Virus record (IMG/VR): IMGVR_UViG_3300035181_002369
Location: 1-37,479 of that record
DNA length: 37,479 nucleotides
Source of the DNA: a virus
Strand: one strand, 5' to 3'
Below, one piece after another: positions 14,829 through 22,670 of the stretch; positions within the stretch are counted from its first letter, which is position 1, and the number at the start of each line of letters is the position of its first letter. The notes under the pieces were generated by a model. It was not told where the DNA came from and ran no database searches. It saw only the letters and a list, made by a program, of their open reading frames with translations. The position numbers and the translations under genes are program-made.

Positions 14829-17000
14829 TCAGAATCCCATTCCCGGGAGCGGACCGGCGCGCACGACGCCGGTGGCCCCCTTGAGCGTGTCGACGATCTG
14901 GCGGCGCGTCCGCACAAAAATGGCCTCGTCGTTGCCGTCGCCGAGGTCCCACTTGATCGTGATCTCCTGCTTGCCGCCGCCTCCCTTACTGTCGGGAGCC
15001 TTGGCCTTGCGGGCCCCAAGCTCGACGGAGCGGCCGAGGGGGAGGAAGTGCTGATCGAGCATCCGCTTCATCCCGTCGGTCTCGTTGACGAAGAGGTTGG
15101 CGAACACGCCGAGCCCGCCGACCAGCTCGAGCCCCGACTTCTCGAGGTCGGCGGCCGTCTTCTGCGAGGCGACGAGGGTGCCGGCCGCGAGCTGCATCAT
15201 GGCCGTGTCCTGCCGCAGGGCCGCGTCGTTGTAGATCTGCACGAGGGCATCGGTCGGCGTCTCGATGCTGCTGGCCATCATCTGCGTGACGTCGTCGAAA
15301 GCGTTGGCCTTGGCGCTCTCCTGGGCCTGCCCGATGAGGCTATCCAGGTAGTTGTTGGCCGCGGACATCGCCTGGTAGATCGCGTCGCCGTCGTTCGGGT
15401 TGTACAGCTCCTTGATATGCACGAGGTACGTCTGGCGCATCGCATTGATGGCCTCGACGTCGCCGGCCTGCACCGCGTTCCCGAGCTGATCCTTGATGGC
15501 GTCGACGTTCTGCTCGGCGCCGCTCTTCTTGTTCTCCGGGTAGAGCTTCGTCGCCTGGTCGACTGCCGCCGCCACCGCGGCCGAGGCGAGCACGTAGGGC
15601 AGGGCCGCGACCGCCGCCGCCCCGACCGCCGCCGCGCCCGCGCTGAGGCTCGCGCCGACGCCGCCCGCGGTGGCCGCTGCGCCGCCGGCCCCTGCCACCG
15701 CCCCGGCGCCGCCCGTGACGAGCCCGTAGGCGCCCTGGGCTGCGCTGTAGAGGCCCGAGGCGACGGGGGCCGCCATGCCGGCCGCCTTGACCGCCAGGAG
15801 GGCTTCCGCGATGTGCTTCGCCCCCGTGGCGAAGTCGCCCCCGCCCATCGCCTTGACGAAGTCCTGGGCCTTCGAGGCGGCGTCGGTGATGAAATCCCGC
15901 ACCTCGCCCGCGTAGCCCTTGATCTCGCCCCAGTGGTCGGCGAGCCAGGTCGAGCCCTTGACGAGCTTGTCCATCCCGCTGTGGACGAGGTCCCCGATGA
16001 TCTCGACGGCCGACTTCGCCCCGAGGTTCATGTCGGGGAAGATGCGGTCGGCCTGCAGCCCGATGCGGCGGAAGCCGATCTCGGCCTCGCCTCCGATGCG
16101 CGACAAACTTCGCTTGAACTTGTCGTCGTCGAGCAGATCGATCCCGCCCGTCGTGAGCCCCCCGAGACCCTTCTTCACGAGGTTGAAGAGGGGCCCGCCG
16201 ACGAGGCTGCCGGCGTTCTTGAGCACGTCGGTGGTGGTCGAGAGGAGGCCGGTCATGGACTGCCCCGCCATGTTCGCGGCGTCGCGAAAGGCCGGATTGC
16301 CGAGGGCCTGCGCGATCTTCTCGTAGCGCTTCTCGGGGGAGAGCTTGTTGAACTCCTCGGCCTTCTTGATGCCGAGCGAGGGGATCGCGACCATCGCCCG
16401 GAAGAGCGGCTCGTGGGCCCCGGCGATTCCCTGCAGCATCCGCATGACGTCCGTGCCGGCCTGATCGAAGGCGATGCCGAGCGCGGGGGCTGCGGCCATC
16501 GTCGACTTCGTCAGCTCGTGCAACTCGTTCATCCCGAGGCCTGCGCCGATGAGGGGGCCGGCGATGCTGCTGGCGACGTTGACGAAGTCCGCCGTCTCGC
16601 CGGCCGAGCTGATCGCGTCCCGCCGGAACTCCTTGAAGAGGTCATCGGAGGCGATCTTGGCCTTCTCGAAGGGGATCTCGGCCGCCGCGCCGATGACCGA
16701 CCCCAGCTGGATCGACTTGTCTTCGAGCATGCTCAGGTTGGCGCCCACGGCGTGCGCCGCGCCGATCGAGGCCGAGAGGGCGACGGCGCCCGCGAGCCCG
16801 GCGACCTTCGCCGTCGTCACAAGGGCCGATGTCGCGAGGTTGGCGAGCCCGCCGGCGGCCTCGTAGAGCCCCCCGGTCATTTTGCCGAAAGACTTGCCGA
16901 GGCCGTCAGAAGCCTTCGCCACCTTGATCAGCTCGGACTCGGCCGCCGCGCCCCCGGAGACCTTGAGCGAGGCCTCGACCAGATACGATACGTCAGCCAC
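14829..17000 (-). CDS. Tail tape measure protein
   Basis: A 723-residue protein starting at GTG 17000, overlapping the previous stop by 8 bases. It is mostly helical, with Ala/Gly-rich hydrophobic stretches at about 60-85 and 405-475 that resemble membrane-inserting segments of tape measure proteins, and a polar C-terminus with KGGGGKQEITIKWDLGD. Length and the position after sheath, tube and chaperones and before the hub are diagnostic. With the usual rule of roughly 0.15 nm per residue the tail would be near 110 nm; this is an estimate only. Confidence 0.85.
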   Translation of the reverse strand: MADVSYLVEASLKVSGGAAAESELIKVAKASDGLGKSFGKMTGGLYEAAGGLANLATSALVTTAKVAGLAGAVALSASIGAAHAVGANLSMLEDKSIQLGSVIGAAAEIPFEKAKIASDDLFKEFRRDAISSAGETADFVNVASSIAGPLIGAGLGMNELHELTKSTMAAAPALGIAFDQAGTDVMRMLQGIAGAHEPLFRAMVAIPSLGIKKAEEFNKLSPEKRYEKIAQALGNPAFRDAANMAGQSMTGLLSTTTDVLKNAGSLVGGPLFNLVKKGLGGLTTGGIDLLDDDKFKRSLSRIGGEAEIGFRRIGLQADRIFPDMNLGAKSAVEIIGDLVHSGMDKLVKGSTWLADHWGEIKGYAGEVRDFITDAASKAQDFVKAMGGGDFATGAKHIAEALLAVKAAGMAAPVASGLYSAAQGAYGLVTGGAGAVAGAGGAAATAGGVGASLSAGAAAVGAAAVAALPYVLASAAVAAAVDQATKLYPENKKSGAEQNVDAIKDQLGNAVQAGDVEAINAMRQTYLVHIKELYNPNDGDAIYQAMSAANNYLDSLIGQAQESAKANAFDDVTQMMASSIETPTDALVQIYNDAALRQDTAMMQLAAGTLVASQKTAADLEKSGLELVGGLGVFANLFVNETDGMKRMLDQHFLPLGRSVELGARKAKAPDSKGGGGKQEITIKWDLGDGNDEAIFVRTRRQIVDTLKGATGVVRAGPLPGMGF

Positions 17001-17208
17001 GGCGGGCTCTCCTTTCGGCCTCTCGCTCGCGCCTCTCTTGCTTGCGCACGAGGGCGTCTGCGTAGTGATTCAAGACGACGGTGGGGGTGGTCCAGAATTC
17101 CGACCAGGAGAGCCCCACGGTCTCGGGGTCGCAGAAGCTCGCCGCGCGGTCGTACACGTCCGCGATCAGGGCCTCGTAGCCGGGGGACCGGGCACCCCTC
17201 CGGGCCAT
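16993..17208 (-). CDS. Second tail assembly chaperone-like small protein
   Basis: A 71-residue protein starting at ATG 17208, 16 bases after the stop of the preceding chaperone gene. The sequence PGYEALIADVYDRAASFCDP ... WSEFWTTPTVVLNHYADAL is helical with an aromatic core, followed by a Lys/Arg/Glu tail. In phages this position, between tube and tape measure, holds the second chaperone, often made by ribosomal frameshift. No clear Shine-Dalgarno precedes this ATG, and its frame stays open upstream to 17391, so a frameshift product is possible. Confidence 0.55.
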   Translation of the reverse strand: MARRGARSPGYEALIADVYDRAASFCDPETVGLSWSEFWTTPTVVLNHYADALVRKQERREREAERRARRG

Positions 17209-17224
17209 GGCCCAGAGGAGAGGC

Positions 17225-17707
17225 TCAGCCGACGACGCGAAAGGATTTGAGGGCGGCCTCGCGATTCTCCTCGCTGGCCGAGTTGGCGAGGTTGAAGGCC
17301 TGGTAGGCGATGTTTCGGCCCTGAAAGCCCAGCTCCTCCCAGACCGCGGGGGCATCGAGCTTCGGCACGCGCTTCCACTCGCCCATGCCCCTCACGCCGT
17401 CGTCGTCCGGGGCCTTCGCGCTGGCGATGGCGACCACGGATTTGCGGGCCGTGAAGGTCTGCGCGACGACCATCGCGCCGGCCCGCTGCGCCTCGTTGAG
17501 CGCCTCGATCTCCTCGGAGGCGGTCAGGTAGACCATCCGGAGCCAGACGCCGTCCTTGCGATGGTCCTGGTCCCACATCTTCGAGCCGATCTTGAGGCAT
17601 GCGCCGGGCACGAAGATCTCGTAGCCGGGGCGGTCGAACTTGTCGGCGGGGCGGGGCAGGCCGCCCGAGGTGGTCCCGGGGGCTTCGAGGTTTTCCATGT
17701 CGCTCAT
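17225..17707 (-). CDS. Tail assembly chaperone
   Basis: A 160-residue soluble protein beginning ATG at 17707, overlapping the tube stop by ATGA. It has a beta-strand region (YEIFVPGACLKIGSKMWD, VWLRMVYLTASEE) and a helical C-terminus (AYQAFNLANSASEENREAAL). Place and size fit the first tail assembly chaperone (gpG-like), which binds the tape measure during tail assembly. The family was assigned by context, not by a motif. Confidence 0.6.
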   Translation of the reverse strand: MSDMENLEAPGTTSGGLPRPADKFDRPGYEIFVPGACLKIGSKMWDQDHRKDGVWLRMVYLTASEEIEALNEAQRAGAMVVAQTFTARKSVVAIASAKAPDDDGVRGMGEWKRVPKLDAPAVWEELGFQGRNIAYQAFNLANSASEENREAALKSFRVVG

Positions 17708-18144
17708 ACGATCTGCACCTTGTAGCTTTTGCCTTTGCCCTTGAGATCCAGGGTCAAGAAGTCCGTCCGCGACCCGAGGTCGAAGGGGAGGCCCTCCCAG
17801 TGGATATCCCGGAAGGTGATCTGCAGCGTGCTGGCGTCGGGGCCCGCCATGCGGATCTGCGCCGCGAATTCGTCCGCGCTCTTGCCCTCGGCCTTGGCCT
17901 TGAGCAAGTTGACGAAGGTGACGAACTGCGCCGCGTTGTTGATCTCGGCCTTGCAGCCGAACTCGTACCCGTCGGCAAACTCCCGATAGTCGGGGCCGAG
18001 TTCGCCGATGAACTCCTTTTTGACCAGCTCGTAGGGAAAGCTGAAGGAAAAGGACTCGATGTTGACGTCCGGGATCAAGGCATCCTGCGTCGTCGAGTCG
18101 ATGATCGAGATGGCGCCTTCCTGGCCTGAATATCTGAGAGCCAT
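17704..18144 (-). CDS. Tail tube protein
   Basis: A 146-residue protein 8 bases after the sheath stop. It has the size and pattern of contractile-tail tube proteins: N-terminal strand, central ELVKKEFIGELGPDYREF segment, and closing strands (TLQITFRDIHWEG, FLTLDLKGKGKSYKVQI). Hexamers of this protein form the inner tube. The neighbouring sheath and chaperone genes support the call. Confidence 0.8.
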   Translation of the reverse strand: MALRYSGQEGAISIIDSTTQDALIPDVNIESFSFSFPYELVKKEFIGELGPDYREFADGYEFGCKAEINNAAQFVTFVNLLKAKAEGKSADEFAAQIRMAGPDASTLQITFRDIHWEGLPFDLGSRTDFLTLDLKGKGKSYKVQIV

Positions 18145-18152
18145 GGCTTACC

Positions 18153-20312
18153 TCACTTCGTGGCCAGGGCAACCGCGTTGGCCCCGACCTTCAGGTTGAA
18201 GACGATCACGTCGTCGGACTGCGTCGGGTTGACCGCGATCGTCCAGAGGACGGAGTTTGCGGGCATCCCGTCCGTCGTGTACTTGACGTCAAACGAGTCG
18301 ACGAGCTGGCCGATGGGCGCCGCGAGCCGCGAAAGGAAGCCCTCGAAGGCGTTGCGCAGCTGCTCGCGCCGGAGCCGCGTCCCCTGCCGCTTGACCTGGA
18401 ATTTCGCGACGCCGGTGAGCGAGTCGCCGATGTAGTCCGCCAGCGTCTTGCGGCTGATGTTGACGCGGGAGGGGTCGACCGACGGATCGACCGCGGTGAT
18501 CCCCTGCTCGAACATAATCCCGGTGTCCTTGTCGAACTCGACGCCGCACACTCCCGCCGTCTTGAAGGCCGCGTAGGTGTCGATCGTCCAGGCCTGCGCG
18601 GCGGTTTCGAGGCCGTAGAAGAGCGTCTGGTCGAAGCGATACTGGCCATCCTCGGGGAGCTGCCCGGGGTTGAAGCCGGGCTGCAGGACCGACCACCGCG
18701 AGGCCATCATCACGTCGGGGTGCCGGACGAGCTGCCCGGTCGTCGAGTAGCCGCCGTCGATCAGCTCCTGGAGGAAGGCCGCGACGCCGCCGGCCACGTA
18801 GCTGCAGGTCTCATCCCGATAGACCGACACGCCCGGGGCCGAGGCGCCGATGATGACCGCGGCGCTCGTGCCGTTCGGGGGGCAGATAAAGGCCCGCCGG
18901 CCGTAGTGGCCGTTGGCTGAGGTGTCGATCGCGTTCTGGCGGATCGCGGCGCGGATGGTGTTTGATGTGCGGGCGCTGACGATGCCGTTGATCTTCTTTG
19001 TCGTGTCATTGCCGACGCCCTGGCAGGCCGCGATCGCGGTCAGGTAGACCGAGTCGAGCTGCGCTGCGGTGAGGGCCGCCGTGGTGAGCGCGGGGTTGGT
19101 GACGCCCCACTCGTAGTCACCCGGCTTGTCCAGCATCGTGGTGATGCTGGCCGCCGCGTACCCGGCGTAGGTGCCGTCGTCGACCGCGGGGCGGACCTTG
19201 AGCGAGACCGTGCCGAGGAAGCCCTTGGCGACCGCCGTGGTCTGCATCACAAGCACGTAGCTCGAGGTGGTCGACCCGTCGTAGCAGCGGGTGCCAGCAG
19301 GGACGCTGACGGCCGCCGGGAGGGCCGCCGTGGTGGCCGTGGCGCCGACCGCGAAGCCCAGGCCGGTGGCCGTGCCGCCGGTCACCTGGATCGTGCCGGT
19401 GCCGGAGAGCTTGGACACGATGCGGGGGAAGCCGGCCGCGCTCGTGGTGACCGACACGAGGGCCGACGCGGCCTGGAGCTTCGTCACCACCTCGGCCTGC
19501 GTCACAGCGGTGATATCCACCGCGTCGCCGGTGCCGTTCGTGGTCGCGGCGGTGAGGCCGAGGGTCGTCACGGCGGCGCCCGCGGTGATGATGATCTGGC
19601 TGCCGGTGCCGAGCTTCGTGCTTGTGAGCTTGAGCTGCGACGAGGCGTTTGAGGCAATCACCTGGCCGTATACCAGATTGATGCGCGAGATGATCGCCGC
19701 CAGCGTGTTATCCCCGGCCTGGAAGGTCACCGTGAACGAGGATTGCTGGTCGAGCGCGAGGACCAGGGTCTCGCCTCCGACGAAGCTCGTGTACGTGCCG
19801 GTGACGGCCGTGACGGTGGCAGCGGCCGCCGCGAAGGTCGCCGTGACGACGCCCGTGGCGTTCGGGTTGAACAGCAGCGTCTGCCCGGCCGCCAGCACGA
19901 AGGGGGCCTTCGTGGTGCCCTGGACGTAGGCCCGGGGGGTGAGGGCGACCTGGCCGACCGAGGTGTCGACGCGGCACATCGTGAGCCCGCCGAACTTCAG
20001 CTTCGCGCTCTGAACCCAGGCGTTCCCGTTCCAGAGTTCGGAGCCGCCCGAGCTTTTCGCGCAGGCGTTCTGGTTCTTGACTGTGCCGACCTGGAAGCCG
20101 AATCCTCCAAAGATCGTGGCTTGATCTGCCGATGTCAGGATATCCGTCGGCGTCGCGAACGGGCCGTCCTCGAACTCGCCGACAAGGCAGATTTTGCCGA
20201 AGGCAGCGGCGCCCGCGGCGACCGGAGGCGGGCTGTCGACGATGACGATGCCGCTGACTTTGACCAGCTCGGCGGCGCTTGGGGATGCGGCATATCGCCG
20301 GGTAAACGGCAT
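18153..20312 (-). CDS. Tail sheath protein with inserted IN-motif-like module
   Basis: A 719-residue protein, larger than the usual 380-500 residues. The N-terminal part carries GIVIVDSPPP and FGKICLVGEFEDGP, and the C-terminal third has the sheath core (RRAFICPPNGT, ADYIGDSLTG, EGFLSRLAAPIGQLV, VLWTIAVNPTQSDDVI), which forms the contractile lattice. Residues about 178-255 contain an inserted module (ETLVLALD...TFQAGDNTLAA...RIN...LGLT), with a weaker second copy at about 262-320. The insertion should sit on the sheath surface. ATG at 20312 overlaps the previous stop (TGATG). Confidence 0.85.
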   Translation of the reverse strand: MPFTRRYAASPSAAELVKVSGIVIVDSPPPVAAGAAAFGKICLVGEFEDGPFATPTDILTSADQATIFGGFGFQVGTVKNQNACAKSSGGSELWNGNAWVQSAKLKFGGLTMCRVDTSVGQVALTPRAYVQGTTKAPFVLAAGQTLLFNPNATGVVTATFAAAAATVTAVTGTYTSFVGGETLVLALDQQSSFTVTFQAGDNTLAAIISRINLVYGQVIASNASSQLKLTSTKLGTGSQIIITAGAAVTTLGLTAATTNGTGDAVDITAVTQAEVVTKLQAASALVSVTTSAAGFPRIVSKLSGTGTIQVTGGTATGLGFAVGATATTAALPAAVSVPAGTRCYDGSTTSSYVLVMQTTAVAKGFLGTVSLKVRPAVDDGTYAGYAAASITTMLDKPGDYEWGVTNPALTTAALTAAQLDSVYLTAIAACQGVGNDTTKKINGIVSARTSNTIRAAIRQNAIDTSANGHYGRRAFICPPNGTSAAVIIGASAPGVSVYRDETCSYVAGGVAAFLQELIDGGYSTTGQLVRHPDVMMASRWSVLQPGFNPGQLPEDGQYRFDQTLFYGLETAAQAWTIDTYAAFKTAGVCGVEFDKDTGIMFEQGITAVDPSVDPSRVNISRKTLADYIGDSLTGVAKFQVKRQGTRLRREQLRNAFEGFLSRLAAPIGQLVDSFDVKYTTDGMPANSVLWTIAVNPTQSDDVIVFNLKVGANAVALATK

Positions 20313-21118
20313 CAGAGCACCTCTTGTCCAGGGGGGCCGACGAGGACGACGACATCCGCGCGCAGGTCGGCGATGCGCGGGCGAGCGGCGAGCCGGAGGG
20401 CCTGCCAGGTGAGCTTGATATCTGCGCGCCAGATGCCAGACGCACTCGCGCCCTGGTCGTCGACCCGCGCGCTCGATACGAACGAGCAGAGGGCGCGCGG
20501 GAAGTAGGAGGGCGGCAGGAGGCGCCGGAAGGGGCGCGGGAGGTAGTACTCGGGCAAAGGCAGGGCGAGCCCGCGGAGGCGGTCCAGCGACCCGTGGAGG
20601 GCCTGCTCGACGGCGGTCTGCATGGCGTTGCGCTGCGGGCGAGAGGATGCGAAAACGTGGACGATCAGCTGTCCGGTGTCCTCGCCCGTGACCCAGAGGG
20701 CCCACTGTCCGTCGGCGGATACAAGGTCTTCGGTCCCGATCGCGGCGACGTCGTCCGGGTCGTAGACCCCGACGGCCTCGGCCCCGGTCTCGTCATCGAT
20801 CCGGTAGGGCGAGCACCGCACCGCGGTCTCGATGTCGCCCATCGGCAGGATCGTGGCCGACGGGTAGCTCGTCGGGTCGGTCCCCGTCGGCCACTCGTCG
20901 CGCACCCAGACAAAACGCGTGGCCTGCGGAAAGTCCGAGCGCGGACCCTCGATTGCGCCCTCGACGCGGGCGAGGTGACGGGCGAGCGAGATCGAGACGC
21001 CGCGCTCGGCGGACAGCTCCGAGACCCACTGCGCGGTCGGGACGGTGAGGTCGCCGGTCGACGTCGCGAGGTCGATGGCCTGCTGGTCGCGGGGGGAAAT
21101 ATCGGACGCGAGGCTCAT
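20312..21118 (-). CDS. Head-tail or tail-terminator protein, unassigned
   Basis: A 268-residue protein overlapped by both neighbours (ATGA before, TGATG after). Helical N-terminus (QQAIDLATSTGDLTVPTAQW) and a mixed alpha/beta body with LWVTGEDTGQLIVHVFAS and a Pro/Tyr/Phe-rich loop at about 190-210. It lies directly upstream of the sheath gene, where the tail terminator or completion protein is normally encoded. No diagnostic motif was recognised. Confidence 0.55.
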   Translation of the reverse strand: MSLASDISPRDQQAIDLATSTGDLTVPTAQWVSELSAERGVSISLARHLARVEGAIEGPRSDFPQATRFVWVRDEWPTGTDPTSYPSATILPMGDIETAVRCSPYRIDDETGAEAVGVYDPDDVAAIGTEDLVSADGQWALWVTGEDTGQLIVHVFASSRPQRNAMQTAVEQALHGSLDRLRGLALPLPEYYLPRPFRRLLPPSYFPRALCSFVSSARVDDQGASASGIWRADIKLTWQALRLAARPRIADLRADVVVLVGPPGQEVL

Positions 21119-21648
21119 GGATTCAGCCCCCGGAGCGCATCACGGACAGAGCGGCCGATCGAGGAGTTGAGCTTGCCGATCGCGCGGCGCAGGACCCACC
21201 GGGGGGCGATGCCCTCGCGGCCGATCTTGCGGGCGATCAAGAATGCGGCCTCGTCGATCGCGGCTTCCTGCGCGCTCTTCGAGACGCGCTTCTGCCCCTG
21301 GCCCTTGAGCGTGGCGCGGAGCTTCGCGACGGCGAAGCCCTTGCGCCGGACCCACTCGCGGATCGGGGCGAGGGGCACGGGGCCGGGCCCGCGACCTCGC
21401 TCAATCCAGACCGACTGCGCCGAGGAGTTGCCGACGACGGCGCCGCCCTCGACGGGGGTGGACTGCCATGCGGCCTTGTACTGGCCCTGGTCGACGGGCT
21501 GCGGGTCCGACGCGGCGATCTCGCGCTGCACCAGCTGCCCCGCGAGCTGAGACCCGACCTCGCGCATCGCGGTCTCCATGGCCCGGGGCAGGCGGGCCCC
21601 GAGCGAGCGCATGACGTCCCCGAAGCCCTCAGGCGAGACGCGCTTCAC
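21115..21648 (-). CDS. HK97 gp10-like / virion morphogenesis protein
   Basis: A 177-residue protein starting at GTG 21648, overlapping the previous stop (GTGA). The segment SVWIERGRGPGPVPLAPIREWVRRKG (positions about 83-108, given here in summary of key residues) has the W-I-E-x-G and PLAPIxxWV pattern of gp10-like tail completion and phage virion morphogenesis proteins. Basic helices follow. Such proteins sit at the neck and help join head and tail. Confidence 0.6.
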   Translation of the reverse strand: MKRVSPEGFGDVMRSLGARLPRAMETAMREVGSQLAGQLVQREIAASDPQPVDQGQYKAAWQSTPVEGGAVVGNSSAQSVWIERGRGPGPVPLAPIREWVRRKGFAVAKLRATLKGQGQKRVSKSAQEAAIDEAAFLIARKIGREGIAPRWVLRRAIGKLNSSIGRSVRDALRGLNP

Positions 21649-22211
21649 AGGAGCCTCCCCGTGGGCGAGAGTTGCCCGTTGCCGAAGGGCGCCGAGGCCT
21701 CCTGCGAGCTGAGCTTGAGGACCCATCCGAAGCGCCGCGCGTCGCGAAAGGGAACGCCGTTGATCGTGAATTTGCGCACCGGGCGGTCGGGCGCGGCGCC
21801 GTCTCGCTCGTCGGCGTAGATTTCGACGCTGGTCTCCTGGGCCTGCGAGACGCGGCCGTAGTTGACCAGCTGGGCTTCGGTGTAGGTCGGGTCGAGTTCT
21901 TCGAGGACCGCGACCCCCTGCTCGACGACGCCGTTGAGCGCCTTCGACCAGGTGCCCGAGAGCGTGACCTTGGGGGGCACCGGGCGGCTCTGGCAATCGA
22001 AGCCGGAGCGCAAGGGCTCGCGCAGGATCTCGACCTCGCGGCCTCGCCCCTGCTCGCCCTCGGGCCACTCGGTCACGACGATATCGACCCGGTAGGGCCG
22101 GTCGCCGACGCAGCCGTGGACGCGGCCCCGGATGCCGGCAGCACGGGCCGCCAGGCGCTCGTGGAGCGTCTGCGGAGCCCGCGGCGAGGTGACGGGGGGC
22201 TGGATGCTCAC
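21645..22211 (-). CDS. Neck/connector protein, unassigned
   Basis: A 188-residue protein with GTG start at 22211 inside the preceding stop. Alpha/beta, with strands YRVDIVVTEWPEG and TSVEIYADERDG and a C-terminal VPFRDARRFGWVLKLSS. Located in the connector run between capsid and sheath. No family was recognised; a neck or head-closure role is inferred from place. Confidence 0.55.
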   Translation of the reverse strand: MSIQPPVTSPRAPQTLHERLAARAAGIRGRVHGCVGDRPYRVDIVVTEWPEGEQGRGREVEILREPLRSGFDCQSRPVPPKVTLSGTWSKALNGVVEQGVAVLEELDPTYTEAQLVNYGRVSQAQETSVEIYADERDGAAPDRPVRKFTINGVPFRDARRFGWVLKLSSQEASAPFGNGQLSPTGRLL

Positions 22212-22648
22212 GGGCGCCAGTTCCCGTTGATCCCGCCACCCCCGCCACCATCCGCGAGGTCGGAGGCGACGTTGACGGGGAAGTCGACCAAAGCCGAGAG
22301 CCTGGCGCGGGCGCGGGCGATCAGCCGCTGCGTGAGGGCGATGCCTTGGCGAGGGTCGAGCGTGATATCCGACACCCGCGTCACGGCGAGGTCACTACCT
22401 CCGCTGCCGCAGTCGCCGAGGGCCTGGCCCAGGAGGCGAGTCTCGGCTGCGTTGATCTGGTCGGCGAGGGCGAGAGCCTGGGCCTTCGCGGCCTCGCTCA
22501 GCTCGACGATGTGCCCGAGAAGCTGGTAAGCAATCGGGCTCGACGACGAGGCAAAATCCCCATGAACGACGACCGTGCGACGCGAAGACGGATAGAGCAG
22601 CGCCGTCGCCACTCGCCCGTATTCGTCATCCAGCCAGCTCGTCGTCAT
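22208..22648 (-). CDS. Head completion/connector protein candidate
   Basis: A 146-residue protein starting at ATG 22648, 22 bases after the capsid gene. N-terminal beta region (RRTVVVHGDFASSS), helical middle (AKAQALALADQINAAETRLLGQAL, seen at about 55-78) and a polyglycine end near the C-terminus. The first gene after a major capsid gene is often a connector (gp6/gp15-like). No motif was recognised. Confidence 0.55.
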   Translation of the reverse strand: MTTSWLDDEYGRVATALLYPSSRRTVVVHGDFASSSSPIAYQLLGHIVELSEAAKAQALALADQINAAETRLLGQALGDCGSGGSDLAVTRVSDITLDPRQGIALTQRLIARARARLSALVDFPVNVASDLADGGGGGGINGNWRP

Positions 22649-22670
22649 GGGGATTGGTCACGGCTCAGGG

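Noticed and set aside
14700-17306. 868-codon plus-strand frame opposite the tape measure gene
   Set aside because: Composition is the Arg/Gly/Asp/Leu pattern of an antisense shadow in high-G+C DNA; the minus-strand tape measure protein is convincing.
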